Positions 1 through 9,236 of a stretch of 64,000 nt of DNA are shown one piece after another. Below the pieces are notes generated by a model. That model saw only the letters and a list, made by a program, of their open reading frames with translations, had not been told where the DNA came from and ran no database searches. This DNA comes from Methylopumilus universalis. GTDB lineage: Bacteria > Pseudomonadota > Gammaproteobacteria > Burkholderiales > Methylophilaceae. Numbering within the stretch: the stretch's first letter is position 1; each line of letters starts with the position of its first letter. Where the stretch lies: assembly GCF_006363895.1 (NCBI RefSeq), contig NZ_CP040953.1. One strand, given 5' to 3'. Both the position numbers and the translations under genes were made by a program.

Positions 1-1392
1 ATGGAAAATTTTTGGACTCACTGTCTCGAACGCTTTAAAAAAGAGCTCTCCGCTCAGCAATTTAATACCTGGATTAAGCCACTTAGGTTCGAACACGACC
101 AAGATAAAATTAAAATATTAGCCCCCAATAAGTTTGTGCAACAGTGGGTAAAAGATCGCTTTGCACAAAAAATTGAATTGCTAGCTAAAGAACTGCTACC
201 CCAGGTCACTAAAGTAGAATTCGCTATACGCGCTATTAAAGAATCTATATTGCCTAAAAAAGAGGCAGTTTTATCAAAAGCTTTAGCCATATCTCCCCAA
301 AACAATGTGGCCGATGCACCCCCTCATGAAATAACCAAAAAAAGTGCGGGTGGCACGCTTAAAGAAGTCAAAGCATCTGGCCTGAATACTCAATTTACAT
401 TTGAAAGCTTTGTGACAGGCAAAGCCAATCAATTAGCTTGCGCTGCAGCAATGCAAGTAGCTGAAAATCCAGGCAAAGCATATAACCCGCTTTTTATATA
501 TGGCGGCGTGGGCTTAGGTAAGACGCACTTAATTCAAGCGATTGGTAATCATTTAAAACATATCCAGCCTGACGCAAAAATTAAATATCTTCACGCCGAG
601 CGCTACGTATCCGATGTAGTTAAAGCTTATGAAAATAAAGCTTTCGATGCTTTCAAAAAAAATTATCATTCATTAGATTTGCTATTGATTGATGATATTC
701 AGTTTTTTTCGAAAAAAAATCGCACGCAAGAAGAATTCTTTTATGCATTCAATGCACTGATTGAAAATAAAAAACAAATTATTATTACATGCGACAGCTA
801 TCCAAAAGAAATTGAAGGTGTCGATGAGCGCTTGAGAACCCGATTTAGCTGGGGACTTACAGTGGCGATTGAACCGCCTGAACTTGAAATGCGCGTTGCC
901 ATTCTGCTAAAAAAAGCAGAAGAAAATAAAATGAAAATTTCTGAAGAGGTTGCATTCTTTATTGCAAAACAAATTCGCTCTAACGTGCGGGAATTAGAAG
1001 GCGCATTAAATAGAATATTAGCGATGTCTAATTTTACAAAGTCAGCGATTGATATTCATTTAGCCAAAGATGCATTGAAAGATTTAATTGCAGTACGCGG
1101 ACGTCAAGTGAGTGTTGAGAATATCCAAAAAACAGTGGCCGAGTATTTTAAAATTAAAATATCTGACATGTTAAGTAAAAAACGGTCGCGCAATTATTCA
1201 AAACCAAGACAGCTTGCTATGGCATTAACAAGAGAGCTAACTAATTTAAGCTTTCCTGAAATTGGTGAGGCTTATGGGGGTCGACACCACACAACCGTTA
1301 TGCATGCATGTGAGGAAATTGAGCAATTACGCTTAAGCAATCAATCGATTGCACAAGACTTAGGAATACTTAAACAAGTACTCAAGGGCTAA
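1..1392 (+). CDS. dnaA: Chromosomal replication initiator DnaA
   Basis: AAA+ ATPase that binds DnaA boxes, melts the origin and loads the DnaB helicase. The 463-residue length is normal. Domain I occupies about residues 1-80 and a variable linker runs to about 130. Walker A (GGVGLGKTH) lies near residue 168, Walker B (LLIDDIQF) near 225, and the C-terminal box-binding helix-turn-helix ends in the GGRHHTTVMHA signature near 425. The window opens exactly on its ATG, so its promoter is not visible. dnaN and gyrB follow on the same strand, the usual bacterial replication-gene order. Confidence 0.98.
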   Translation: MENFWTHCLERFKKELSAQQFNTWIKPLRFEHDQDKIKILAPNKFVQQWVKDRFAQKIELLAKELLPQVTKVEFAIRAIKESILPKKEAVLSKALAISPQNNVADAPPHEITKKSAGGTLKEVKASGLNTQFTFESFVTGKANQLACAAAMQVAENPGKAYNPLFIYGGVGLGKTHLIQAIGNHLKHIQPDAKIKYLHAERYVSDVVKAYENKAFDAFKKNYHSLDLLLIDDIQFFSKKNRTQEEFFYAFNALIENKKQIIITCDSYPKEIEGVDERLRTRFSWGLTVAIEPPELEMRVAILLKKAEENKMKISEEVAFFIAKQIRSNVRELEGALNRILAMSNFTKSAIDIHLAKDALKDLIAVRGRQVSVENIQKTVAEYFKIKISDMLSKKRSRNYSKPRQLAMALTRELTNLSFPEIGEAYGGRHHTTVMHACEEIEQLRLSNQSIAQDLGILKQVLKG

Positions 1393-1400
1393 TTAAACCC

Positions 1401-1612
1401 TGTGGAATGGCTGTGGACGAGTTGTGGGTAAGTCGTATTTTTAAAAAATATGTGTTTTTTATCCACAATTCATCCACAGGTAATTACAATAGAAATGCAT
1501 AGTTATTCACAAGATAACCATATGTTTATATTAAGGTTTATAAGGTTATCCATAGAAAACCTCACTATTATTACTATTATTAGATTTATATATTAAAAAA
1601 CATTAAATAAAG
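1401..1612. other. Candidate oriC: DnaA-box cluster and AT-rich stretch
   Basis: The 229-bp dnaA-dnaN gap holds several DnaA-box-like 9-mers: TTATCCACA at 1459-1467 (perfect), TCATCCACA at 1470-1478, TTATTCACA at 1503-1511, TTATCCATA at 1546-1554, and TTACCCACA on the minus strand at 1423-1431. They are followed by an A/T-only-rich run at about 1561-1612 that could serve as a DNA-unwinding element. Boxes plus an AT-rich block beside dnaA are typical of an origin. The region upstream of dnaA is outside the window and could hold the main origin instead; this cluster might then only regulate dnaN. Confidence 0.6.
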
Positions 1613-1621
1613 AAGAACGAT

Positions 1622-2722
1622 ATGAATATAAAAATTAATCGAGATGCATTACTTAAACCTCTCGCTAATGTTGCAAGTATTGTGGAACGTAAACACGCAC
1701 TTCCAATTCTTTCGAATATTTTAATTCAAGGTAAGGATGGTCAGGTGCAACTAACCGCTACTGATTTGGAGATGCAGGTATCTTTAAGTTTTAAAGCGGA
1801 CTTAAAAGAAGAGATTGCTACCACGATATCTGCAAGAAAATTTTTTGACATCACAAGATCATTACCTGATGACTGTGTGATTGATATTGCAATTAAAGAT
1901 AGCCGTGTTGCAGTGAAGGCTAATAAGAGTCGTTTCGCTATTCAAACATTACCCGCAAAAGATTATCCAGTAATGACAAAAGCCTCAAGTGAAGCTGTGG
2001 TAATTACAATTTCTCAAATTCAACTCAAACGTTTATTAAAGCAAGTTGAGTTTGCAATGGCACAACAAGATATTCGTTATTATTTAAATGGTTTGTTATT
2101 TGAAGTGAATGGCAATCAACTTAATATTGTAGGCACTGATGGCCATCGTTTAAGTTTTACATCAATTCATTTAGATCAAAACTACAATAAAACAGAAGTG
2201 ATTCTTCCCAGAAAAACAGTGATTGAATTAATTAAACTTCTTAACGAAACAGAAGAGTTGGTGTCAGTCGAGCTTTACAAGGGTCAAGTTAGTTTTAATT
2301 TTAATGACATACAGCTTATTTCAAAAGTTATTGATGGTAAATTCCCAGATTACACTCGTGTTATTCCTGAGGGGCACAATAACCAATTCACAATTGATCG
2401 ATCACAGTTTTTAACTTCATTGCAGCGTGCATCAATTTTATCAAACGAAAAATATCGCGGCATTCGCATGATGATTGCAGATAATAATTTGAAGTTAATT
2501 AGCACAAATACAGAACAAGAAGAAGCTGAAGAGGAATTAGAAATCCAATACCAACAAGATCCTATTGATATTGGTTTTAATGTGACATACTTAATTGATG
2601 TGCTCACAAACATTCAAGAAGACAAAGTAACTCTAGCATTCTTGGATACGAATAGTAGTTGCTTATTTACAATACCGAACAATAATGACTATAAATATGT
2701 AGTCATGCCAATGCGCATTTAA
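1622..2722 (+). CDS. dnaN: DNA polymerase III beta subunit (sliding clamp)
   Basis: Processivity clamp that encircles DNA and tethers polymerase III and other clamp-binding enzymes. The 366-residue length matches the family. Three similar clamp domains can be assigned at about 1-120, 130-245 and 246-366, and the protein ends in the usual VMPMRI-type tail. It starts after a weak AAGAAG ribosome-binding site, downstream of the DnaA-box cluster, and is followed 25 bp later by gyrB, probably in one transcript. Confidence 0.98.
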   Translation: MNIKINRDALLKPLANVASIVERKHALPILSNILIQGKDGQVQLTATDLEMQVSLSFKADLKEEIATTISARKFFDITRSLPDDCVIDIAIKDSRVAVKANKSRFAIQTLPAKDYPVMTKASSEAVVITISQIQLKRLLKQVEFAMAQQDIRYYLNGLLFEVNGNQLNIVGTDGHRLSFTSIHLDQNYNKTEVILPRKTVIELIKLLNETEELVSVELYKGQVSFNFNDIQLISKVIDGKFPDYTRVIPEGHNNQFTIDRSQFLTSLQRASILSNEKYRGIRMMIADNNLKLISTNTEQEEAEEELEIQYQQDPIDIGFNVTYLIDVLTNIQEDKVTLAFLDTNSSCLFTIPNNNDYKYVVMPMRI

Positions 2723-2747
2723 TTCAATTTAAAATAAAGAGAAACTC

Positions 2748-5165
2748 ATGGCTCAAAAGATAGACAATCAAGAATACAACTCAGACAGCATTAAAATCTT
2801 AAAGGGATTGGATGCGGTAAGAAAAAGACCGGGTATGTATATCGGCGACACTTCCGATGGCAGCGGTCTTCATCATATGGTCTTCGAGGTGCTTGATAAT
2901 GCGATTGATGAGTCTTTAGCGGGTCATTGCGACGATATTAAAATTATTATACATCCAGATAATTCTGTGAGCGTTTCAGATAACGGTCGCGGTATCCCAA
3001 CGGATATTAAAGAAGACGACGAATTTAAACGATCTGCTGCTGAAATTGTAATGACAGAATTACACGCAGGCGGAAAGTTTGATCAAAACTCTTATAAAGT
3101 ATCTGGTGGCTTACACGGTGTAGGTGTATCTGTAGTGAACGCGCTATCAGAATGGTTACGCTTAAAAGTTTGCCGTAATGGCAAGGTGTATCAAATGGAA
3201 TTTAAACGTGGCGAACGTGTGGCTCCTTTGGTTGAAATGGGTACCACAGATCGTCGTGGAACAGAAGTTCATTTCTTCCCGTCAGCTGAAACATTTACCA
3301 ATATAGATTTCCATTATGAAATCCTAGCTAAACGTATACGCGAATTATCATTTCTTAATAATGGCGTCAAAATGGAATTGATAGACCAAAGAAATAACAA
3401 GTCAGAAAACTTCGCATATTCAGGCGGGGTAAAAGGCTTTGTAGAATACATGAATCGATCTAAATCTGTGCTACATAAAAAACCATTTCACGCGATTGGC
3501 GAAAAAGAAGGTATTAGCGTTGAGGTGTCGATGCAATGGAATGACTCCTATGGAGAAAATGTCCAGTGCTTTACAAATAATATTCCTCAAAGAGACGGGG
3601 GCACACACTTAACAGGCCTGCGCACAGCCATGACAAGAACGCTCAATAATTTTATTGAGCAAAATGAGCTCGCTAAAAAAGCAAAAGTAGAAACAACAGG
3701 CGATGATATGCGAGAAGGCCTCACGTGTATTCTTTCGGTAAAAGTGCCAGAGCCTAAATTTTCTTCACAAACAAAAGATAAATTGGTTTCAAGTGAAGTC
3801 CAGCCTGTAGTGTCTGACGTAGTTGCTTCAAAGCTCGCTGATTTCTTAGCCGAAAGCCCAGCAGATGCAAAAATTATTTGTAATAAAATTATTGATGCAG
3901 CTCGCGCTAGAGAGGCTGCGCGTAAAGCACGTGATATGACAAGACGTAAAGGCGTTATGGATTCGATGGGCCTTCCGGGCAAATTGGCAGACTGCCAAGA
4001 AAAAGACCCGTCATTGTGCGAAATTTACTTGGTCGAGGGTGACTCTGCAGGAGGCTCCGCAAAGCAAGGCCGTGATCGAAAAAATCAAGCGATCTTGCCG
4101 TTAAAGGGAAAAATTCTAAATGTGGAGAAAGCGCGTTTTGATAAATTATTATCTTCACAAGAAATTGCAACCTTAATTACTGCGCTAGGTACTGGAATTG
4201 GTAAGGAAGATTTTAATGTTGAGAAACTTCGCTATCATCGTATTATTATTATGACCGACGCTGACGTTGATGGCGCTCATATTCGTACCCTGCTATTAAC
4301 ATTCTTCTATCGCCAAATGCCAGAGCTTGTAGAGCGAGGACATATTTATATTGCACAGCCACCTCTTTTTAAGGTGAAACAAGGTAAGCATGAGCAATAT
4401 CTCAAAGACGAACAAGAGCTTGATCAATACTTACTTGAATCGGCCATTAAAGACGCAACCTTGCTTACTAAAAAAGGCGGCAGCAATTTAACAGGCGATG
4501 CATTAGGGGAAATTGCAAGACAAATGGTGTTAACTGAGGCGGTCATTCGTCGCATTGCGCCGCACTATGATGAAGCGGTGTTGCGCGCAATTCTTCATGT
4601 AGGCGCTATAGATTTAACAAGCGAACCTAAGGTTGAAAAAGTCGCGCAAGCAATAAGAGAGCGCCTCATCAATAAGAGTACAGAAAAATCAGAAGTGATT
4701 GTATCGCTCGATGAAGAAACTAAAACTTATAAGCTAGCTGTTCATAAATTTGTTCATGGCAATTTAGAGAGCTGTGTGATTGATGCATTATTCTTGTCGA
4801 GTGGCGATTACCAGCAACTATTAAAAACATCACAAATGTTAGATGGTCTTGTGGGTGCGGGCGCTGTAATTCAACGCGGAGAAAAATCAGAATCAATTTC
4901 TAATTTTAAAGAAGCGCTTGATTGGTTGTTAGGCGAAGCAAAACATAATTTAAATATTCAGCGCTATAAAGGCCTGGGAGAAATGAATCCAGAACAACTT
5001 TGGGAAACAACGATGGATCCTAATGTGCGTCGCTTACTTAAAGTACAAATTGATGATGCTATTTCAGCAGATGAAATATTTTCAACGCTCATGGGAGACC
5101 AGGTTGAGCCGAGACGTGCATTTATTGAAAATAATGCATTAGGAGCAAGTAACCTCGATATTTAG
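2748..5165 (+). CDS. gyrB: DNA gyrase subunit B
   Basis: ATPase subunit of gyrase, which introduces negative supercoils together with GyrA. It shows the GHKL ATPase motif EVLDNAIDE near residue 45, the glycine loop GGLHGVGVSVVNALS near 119, and the TOPRIM motifs EGDSAGGSAKQGRDRK (near 430) and DADVDGAHIRTLL (near 503). The C-terminal QRYKGLGEMNPEQLW signature is also present. At 805 residues it carries the roughly 170-residue TOPRIM insertion typical of Gram-negative GyrB. A regulator gene begins only 13 bp after its stop. Confidence 0.98.
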   Translation: MAQKIDNQEYNSDSIKILKGLDAVRKRPGMYIGDTSDGSGLHHMVFEVLDNAIDESLAGHCDDIKIIIHPDNSVSVSDNGRGIPTDIKEDDEFKRSAAEIVMTELHAGGKFDQNSYKVSGGLHGVGVSVVNALSEWLRLKVCRNGKVYQMEFKRGERVAPLVEMGTTDRRGTEVHFFPSAETFTNIDFHYEILAKRIRELSFLNNGVKMELIDQRNNKSENFAYSGGVKGFVEYMNRSKSVLHKKPFHAIGEKEGISVEVSMQWNDSYGENVQCFTNNIPQRDGGTHLTGLRTAMTRTLNNFIEQNELAKKAKVETTGDDMREGLTCILSVKVPEPKFSSQTKDKLVSSEVQPVVSDVVASKLADFLAESPADAKIICNKIIDAARAREAARKARDMTRRKGVMDSMGLPGKLADCQEKDPSLCEIYLVEGDSAGGSAKQGRDRKNQAILPLKGKILNVEKARFDKLLSSQEIATLITALGTGIGKEDFNVEKLRYHRIIIMTDADVDGAHIRTLLLTFFYRQMPELVERGHIYIAQPPLFKVKQGKHEQYLKDEQELDQYLLESAIKDATLLTKKGGSNLTGDALGEIARQMVLTEAVIRRIAPHYDEAVLRAILHVGAIDLTSEPKVEKVAQAIRERLINKSTEKSEVIVSLDEETKTYKLAVHKFVHGNLESCVIDALFLSSGDYQQLLKTSQMLDGLVGAGAVIQRGEKSESISNFKEALDWLLGEAKHNLNIQRYKGLGEMNPEQLWETTMDPNVRRLLKVQIDDAISADEIFSTLMGDQVEPRRAFIENNALGASNLDI

Positions 5166-5178
5166 TTTTGGTTAATTT

Positions 5179-6078
5179 ATGACGCTAAGTGAATTAAGAT
5201 TTGTGGTAGCTTTGGCTAAAGAGAAAAATTTTAGACGTGCCGCAAACAAATGTTTTGTGAGTCAACCTGCATTAAGCTTAGCAATTAAAAAATTAGAAGA
5301 AGAGCTTAATGTTTCTTTGTTTGAGAGAAGTCGCACCGAAGTTACTATCACTGAAATTGGCGAAAAGATTGTTGAGCAAGCCAATATTATTTTAGAGCAA
5401 GTTGAAAAGATAAAATCATTCGCCAAATCTGGCGGTGACCCTCTAGATGGATTAATTAAAGTTGGAATGATTCATTCGGTCGGCCCTTACTTGTTGCCGC
5501 AAATTATTCCTATCTTAAGAAAAATCGCGCCAAAAATGCCCCTTGAGGTTGAAGAAAATATTACCGCGAGTCTGGAGCTACAATTAAAAAATGGACAAAT
5601 TGACGCAGCGATTGTAGCGTTGCCGTTTAACATTCCAGGTATACATGTTTTGCCGCTTTATAAAGAAGAGTTTGTCGTCGCTGTTCCGAACAATCATCCT
5701 TGGGCATCACGTAAAAATATTTACCCAAAAGAATTAAGCGACGAAAAAGTATTGCTTTTAAATAGTGGGCATTGCTTTAGTTTACAAGTAGTTGAGTCAT
5801 GCCCAGATTTATCGAAAAAAGGAGAGGTGCTACAAGGCAATTCACTTGAAACGATTCGTAATATGGTGGCATCGAATTTGGGGATTACAGTGTTGCCGAA
5901 AAGTGCAACATCAGATCGCTACCAAAATCATTTAATAAAAGTCATTCCTTTTATTAAGCCTGTTCCTTCACGAACAATTGCCATTGCCTACCGAAAAAGT
6001 TTTGTGCGAATGAACGCTGTAGAAAAAATCTCAGAAGCAATACGATTGATTAAAACAGATACGATTGAAATGATATAA
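5179..6078 (+). CDS. oxyR: OxyR-type peroxide-sensing LysR regulator
   Basis: LysR-family transcription factor of 299 residues: an N-terminal winged helix-turn-helix (about 1-60) and a periplasmic-binding-protein-like sensor domain. Two cysteines fall at residues 199 and 208 in the context GHC...ESC, exactly the positions and spacing of the redox pair of E. coli OxyR, which forms a disulfide on H2O2 exposure. That makes a peroxide-sensing role likely rather than a generic LysR. It lies 13 bp after gyrB on the same strand, so it is probably cotranscribed. No divergent target gene is visible next to it. Confidence 0.9.
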   Translation: MTLSELRFVVALAKEKNFRRAANKCFVSQPALSLAIKKLEEELNVSLFERSRTEVTITEIGEKIVEQANIILEQVEKIKSFAKSGGDPLDGLIKVGMIHSVGPYLLPQIIPILRKIAPKMPLEVEENITASLELQLKNGQIDAAIVALPFNIPGIHVLPLYKEEFVVAVPNNHPWASRKNIYPKELSDEKVLLLNSGHCFSLQVVESCPDLSKKGEVLQGNSLETIRNMVASNLGITVLPKSATSDRYQNHLIKVIPFIKPVPSRTIAIAYRKSFVRMNAVEKISEAIRLIKTDTIEMI

Positions 6079-6106
6079 GAAGCGTTATTTATAGGTAACG
6101 CTTCTT
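6077..6106. terminator. Shared hairpin terminator oxyR / DUF2892 gene
   Basis: A perfect 11-bp stem (AAGAAGCGTTA / TAACGCTTCTT, loop of 8) begins inside the oxyR stop codon and sits between two convergent genes. There is no clear U-tract on either side, so it may act as a weak bidirectional terminator or mainly stabilise the 3' ends. Confidence 0.6.
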
Positions 6107-6121
6107 AATATGGATAAGCGA

Positions 6122-6439
6122 TTAACGAGCCGCGCGTCTTCTTTTTGGAGCCGCTTTACGTTTAGCTGGTTTTTTTGCAGCAACTTTACGAGCTGGTTTA
6201 CGTCTAGCAGCTGGTTTTTTTGCAGCAGGTGATCTTGCAGGAGCTTTCTTAGAACCAAGACCTAAAACAGATTTGAGTGGACATGAAGCTAAAACACCAG
6301 TGCCTAATAAGAAAACACCAACGACTTCATCAACAATACCATATTCAAAAACAGAGTAACCACCAATTGCTTGACCTAATACAGCAGCGCCAACAGCAAT
6401 ACGAACTACTCTTTCTAAACCTTTAACATTCGTCTTCAT
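6122..6439 (-). CDS. DUF2892 (YgaP-like) membrane protein with histone H1-like basic tail
   Basis: A 105-residue protein of unknown function. Residues 1-60 look like the inner-membrane DUF2892 module: a short basic N-terminus, two hydrophobic helices at about 12-26 and 36-52, and a conserved-looking SCPL motif. Residues 64-105 are a tail built only from Lys, Arg, Ala, Pro, Ser and one Val. Twenty of its 42 residues are basic and none is acidic, like the C-terminal tail of eukaryotic H1 or of AlgP. DUF2892 proteins normally lack such a tail. An AAGGAT ribosome site precedes the ATG. Domain assignment is from memory; nucleic-acid binding by the tail is inference. Confidence 0.85.
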   Translation of the reverse strand: MKTNVKGLERVVRIAVGAAVLGQAIGGYSVFEYGIVDEVVGVFLLGTGVLASCPLKSVLGLGSKKAPARSPAAKKPAARRKPARKVAAKKPAKRKAAPKRRRAAR

Positions 6440-6490
6440 TTACTATCCTTTTTATTAAGAGGAGTTTGCATCATAAACGAATTAAAAAAT

Positions 6491-7390
6491 TTAGGAAATA
6501 CTTTTTTTAGTGCCTGACAGCAAAATCCAGCCTTCGCGCTCAATAGGTTTGTTTAAATTAAACCATGCGCTATATATTTGAGTCAGCATCTCGACTTGTT
6601 CTTTCAATATACCAGATAACGCAATTTTTCCTTCTGGCCTGCAAGCCTTTGCTATGATGGGTGCCAGGACGGATAGCGCGCTTGATAAAATATTTGCAAC
6701 CACTATATCAGCTTCAAAAGTTAGTGACGACTCTGAATTGTAAAATTGAATATCGACATGATTTTCTTGTGCATTATGTTTGCTTGCAATAATGGCTTGA
6801 GGATCAATATCAACACCTATTACCTCTTTTGCACCACATTTTTTTGCTGCAATAGACAAAATACCTGAACCACATCCGTAATCTAAAACACGATCATTAA
6901 TATTCACTTCTTTAATAAGCCACTCTAAGCATAAGTGTGTTGTAGGGTGACTTCCTGTACCAAATGCTAACCCAGGATCTAAGATAATATTGATGGCATC
7001 AGGATTGGGTGAAGTATGCCAACTTGGTACGATCCAAAGCTTATCAAAAACACTGATGGGTTCAAATTGTGATTGAGTCAAAGCAACCCAATTTTGTTCT
7101 TCGACAGATTCAACTGTGAAATCAATATTAGATAAACCGGTAATAGTTTTCAGTTCATTGATGATAGTGTCGATAGATACGTCGGCATTAAAAAGAGATT
7201 CAACCGTATTGTGTTGCCAAATTGTGTTGCTTGGAATGTTAGGCTCACCAAAAAGTGCTTCTTCATTTTCACTATTAAGATAAGAGTCTTCGATAGAACA
7301 TGAAAGAGCGCCGAGTTCAATTAAAGCATCACTCATGCTATGTGCATATGCTGCACTTGCTCGGATTTTAAGATTAATCCAAGCGGCCAT
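6491..7390 (-). CDS. prmA: Ribosomal protein L11 methyltransferase
   Basis: SAM-dependent methyltransferase that methylates L11 at several amino groups. It has 299 residues, the usual length. An N-terminal L11-recognition domain (about 1-60) is followed by the family motif GTGSHPTT near 144-151, the SAM-binding glycine loop DYGCGSG near 170-176, and a VANIL-type catalytic motif near 230. Its ATG directly abuts the accC stop (TAAATG), indicating coupling in an accB-accC-prmA operon, a common proteobacterial arrangement. Confidence 0.96.
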   Translation of the reverse strand: MAAWINLKIRASAAYAHSMSDALIELGALSCSIEDSYLNSENEEALFGEPNIPSNTIWQHNTVESLFNADVSIDTIINELKTITGLSNIDFTVESVEEQNWVALTQSQFEPISVFDKLWIVPSWHTSPNPDAINIILDPGLAFGTGSHPTTHLCLEWLIKEVNINDRVLDYGCGSGILSIAAKKCGAKEVIGVDIDPQAIIASKHNAQENHVDIQFYNSESSLTFEADIVVANILSSALSVLAPIIAKACRPEGKIALSGILKEQVEMLTQIYSAWFNLNKPIEREGWILLSGTKKSIS

Positions 7391-8740
7391 TTATTTTTTT
7401 TGTATGCCGAGTTTTTTTTCTAAGTAATGAATGCTGACGCCGCCATTATTAAATGCAAGATCAGCCATGAGGTCTTTGTGTAAAGGAATATTTGTTTTAA
7501 TGCCTTCGACGACCATTTCAGATAAAGCAACACGCATTCTCGCAATTGCTTGATCGCGCGTATCACCATAGGTAATTAATTTACCGATCATAGAGTCATA
7601 ATTGGAAGGGACTGTGTAGCCCCCGTAGGTATGAGTATCTACTCGCACGCCAGGGCCTCCAGGCATATGAAATGTAGTAACTTTTCCTGGAGAAGGGACA
7701 AAGCTATAAGGATCTTCGGCATTAATTCGACATTCAATTGCATGGCCTTTAAAGACAATGTCTTTTTGTTTAAACGGTAATTTTTCACCGGCAGCAATCT
7801 TGATTTGTTGTTGAACAATATCAATGCCTGTTATGAATTCAGTGACAGGGTGTTCAACTTGTAATCGTGTATTCATTTCAATGAAATAAAATTCATTATT
7901 TTCATATAAGAACTCAAAAGTACCAGCACCACGATAGTTAATTTTTCGGCATGCTTCCGCACAGCGCTCACCAATTTTTTCACGAATTTTTTGTGATAAA
8001 CCAGGCGCAGGGGCTTCTTCAATAATTTTTTGGTGGCGACGCTGAAGTGAGCAATCACGCTCACCAAGATATACAGCATTACCGTGCTCATCAGAAAGAA
8101 CTTGAAATTCAATATGACGCGGCTTTTCTAAAAATTTTTCCATATACACAACAGGGTTGCCAAAAGCAGCTTGTGCTTCCTGTTTCGTCATATTCACTGA
8201 AGCAATTAAAGCAGCCTCCGTATGAACTACGCGCATGCCCCTGCCACCACCACCACCAGCAGCTTTAATAATGATGGGGTAACCAATTTTTTTAGCAATG
8301 GCGATTATTTCTTTGGGTTCATCAGGAAGTGCACCTTCAGATCCAGGAACACAAGGCACGCCTGCTTCTTTCATGGCATTTTTTGCGCTGACTTTGTCGC
8401 CCATGAGACGAATCGTTTCTGGACGAGGACCAATAAATACAAAACCACTTTGTTGAACGCGCTCTGCAAAATCTGCATTCTCAGACAAGAAGCCATAGCC
8501 AGGATGGATGGCTTCTGCATCTGTTACTTCTGCAGCGCTAATGACAGCCGGGATATTTAAATAACTTTGCGCAGAGGGTGCTGGACCAATACATACTGAT
8601 TCATCAGACAATTTGACGTATTTTGCATCTCGGTCTGCTTCGGAATGGACGGTCACTGTTTTAATGCCAAGCTCGCGACATGCGCGCAATACTCTCAGTG
8701 CTATTTCGCCGCGATTAGCGATCAGTATTTTTTCAAACAT
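7391..8740 (-). CDS. accC: Acetyl-CoA carboxylase, biotin carboxylase subunit
   Basis: Carboxylates the biotin carried by AccB using ATP and bicarbonate, the first step of malonyl-CoA and fatty-acid synthesis. At 449 residues it equals the E. coli enzyme in length. It begins with FEKILIANRGEIALR, has the ATP-grasp glycine-rich loop KAAGGGGGRGMR near residue 160, the catalytic EMNTRLQVEHPVTE segment near 290, and the RINAEDP motif near 340. It lies 8 bp after accB and abuts prmA. Confidence 0.98.
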   Translation of the reverse strand: MFEKILIANRGEIALRVLRACRELGIKTVTVHSEADRDAKYVKLSDESVCIGPAPSAQSYLNIPAVISAAEVTDAEAIHPGYGFLSENADFAERVQQSGFVFIGPRPETIRLMGDKVSAKNAMKEAGVPCVPGSEGALPDEPKEIIAIAKKIGYPIIIKAAGGGGGRGMRVVHTEAALIASVNMTKQEAQAAFGNPVVYMEKFLEKPRHIEFQVLSDEHGNAVYLGERDCSLQRRHQKIIEEAPAPGLSQKIREKIGERCAEACRKINYRGAGTFEFLYENNEFYFIEMNTRLQVEHPVTEFITGIDIVQQQIKIAAGEKLPFKQKDIVFKGHAIECRINAEDPYSFVPSPGKVTTFHMPGGPGVRVDTHTYGGYTVPSNYDSMIGKLITYGDTRDQAIARMRVALSEMVVEGIKTNIPLHKDLMADLAFNNGGVSIHYLEKKLGIQKK

Positions 8741-8748
8741 AAAATAAG

Positions 8749-9216
8749 TTAGCCGATAATAAAGAGAGTTTCGCCGTATTCGACGGGCTGGCCATTTTCA
8801 ACCAAAATCTTTTTAATCGTGCCAGTAGCATCAGCCTCAATTTCATTAAGTAATTTCATAGCCTCAATGATACAAAGAGTGTCACCTTTAGTAACTTTAG
8901 ATCCTACATCGACAAAAACTTTCGCATCAGGCGAAGGCGAGCGATAGAATGTTCCCACCATAGGCGAATTCACTGCATGACCATCTATTTTTTCTGCAAC
9001 AGGTTTAGTTTCTGAAGTGGCTCCTTCTGATGGAGCAGACATTTGAGGCTGATGGCTCATTTGTTGAGGCGCTTGTATATAGTGTGTCATAGGTGTCGCT
9101 TGGTTCATAAGTTGCCGGCTGATTTTTACCTTTTCCTCACCCTCGGTGAGTTCAAGTTCGGCGATACCAGACTCTTCTACTAAATCGATTAATTTTTTAA
9201 GTTTGCGTAAATCCAT
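8749..9216 (-). CDS. accB: Biotin carboxyl carrier protein of acetyl-CoA carboxylase
   Basis: Carries biotin between AccC and the carboxyltransferase. The 155-residue protein has an N-terminal helical segment, a flexible Pro/Gln/Met-rich linker (about 38-75) and a C-terminal biotinyl domain with the EAMKLLNEIEA motif. The biotin-accepting lysine is near residue 121. It is 20 bp downstream of aroQ, reproducing the aroQ-accB-accC-prmA order of many proteobacteria. Confidence 0.97.
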   Translation of the reverse strand: MDLRKLKKLIDLVEESGIAELELTEGEEKVKISRQLMNQATPMTHYIQAPQQMSHQPQMSAPSEGATSETKPVAEKIDGHAVNSPMVGTFYRSPSPDAKVFVDVGSKVTKGDTLCIIEAMKLLNEIEADATGTIKKILVENGQPVEYGETLFIIG

Positions 9217-9236
9217 AATGACCTCTTTTTAAAACT

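Noticed and set aside
3587..3982. 131-codon minus-strand frame inside gyrB
   Set aside because: Antisense to the well-conserved gyrB; no homology features or ribosome site.
8222..8560. 112-codon plus-strand frame inside accC
   Set aside because: Antisense shadow of accC, His/Thr- and Cys-rich nonsense composition.
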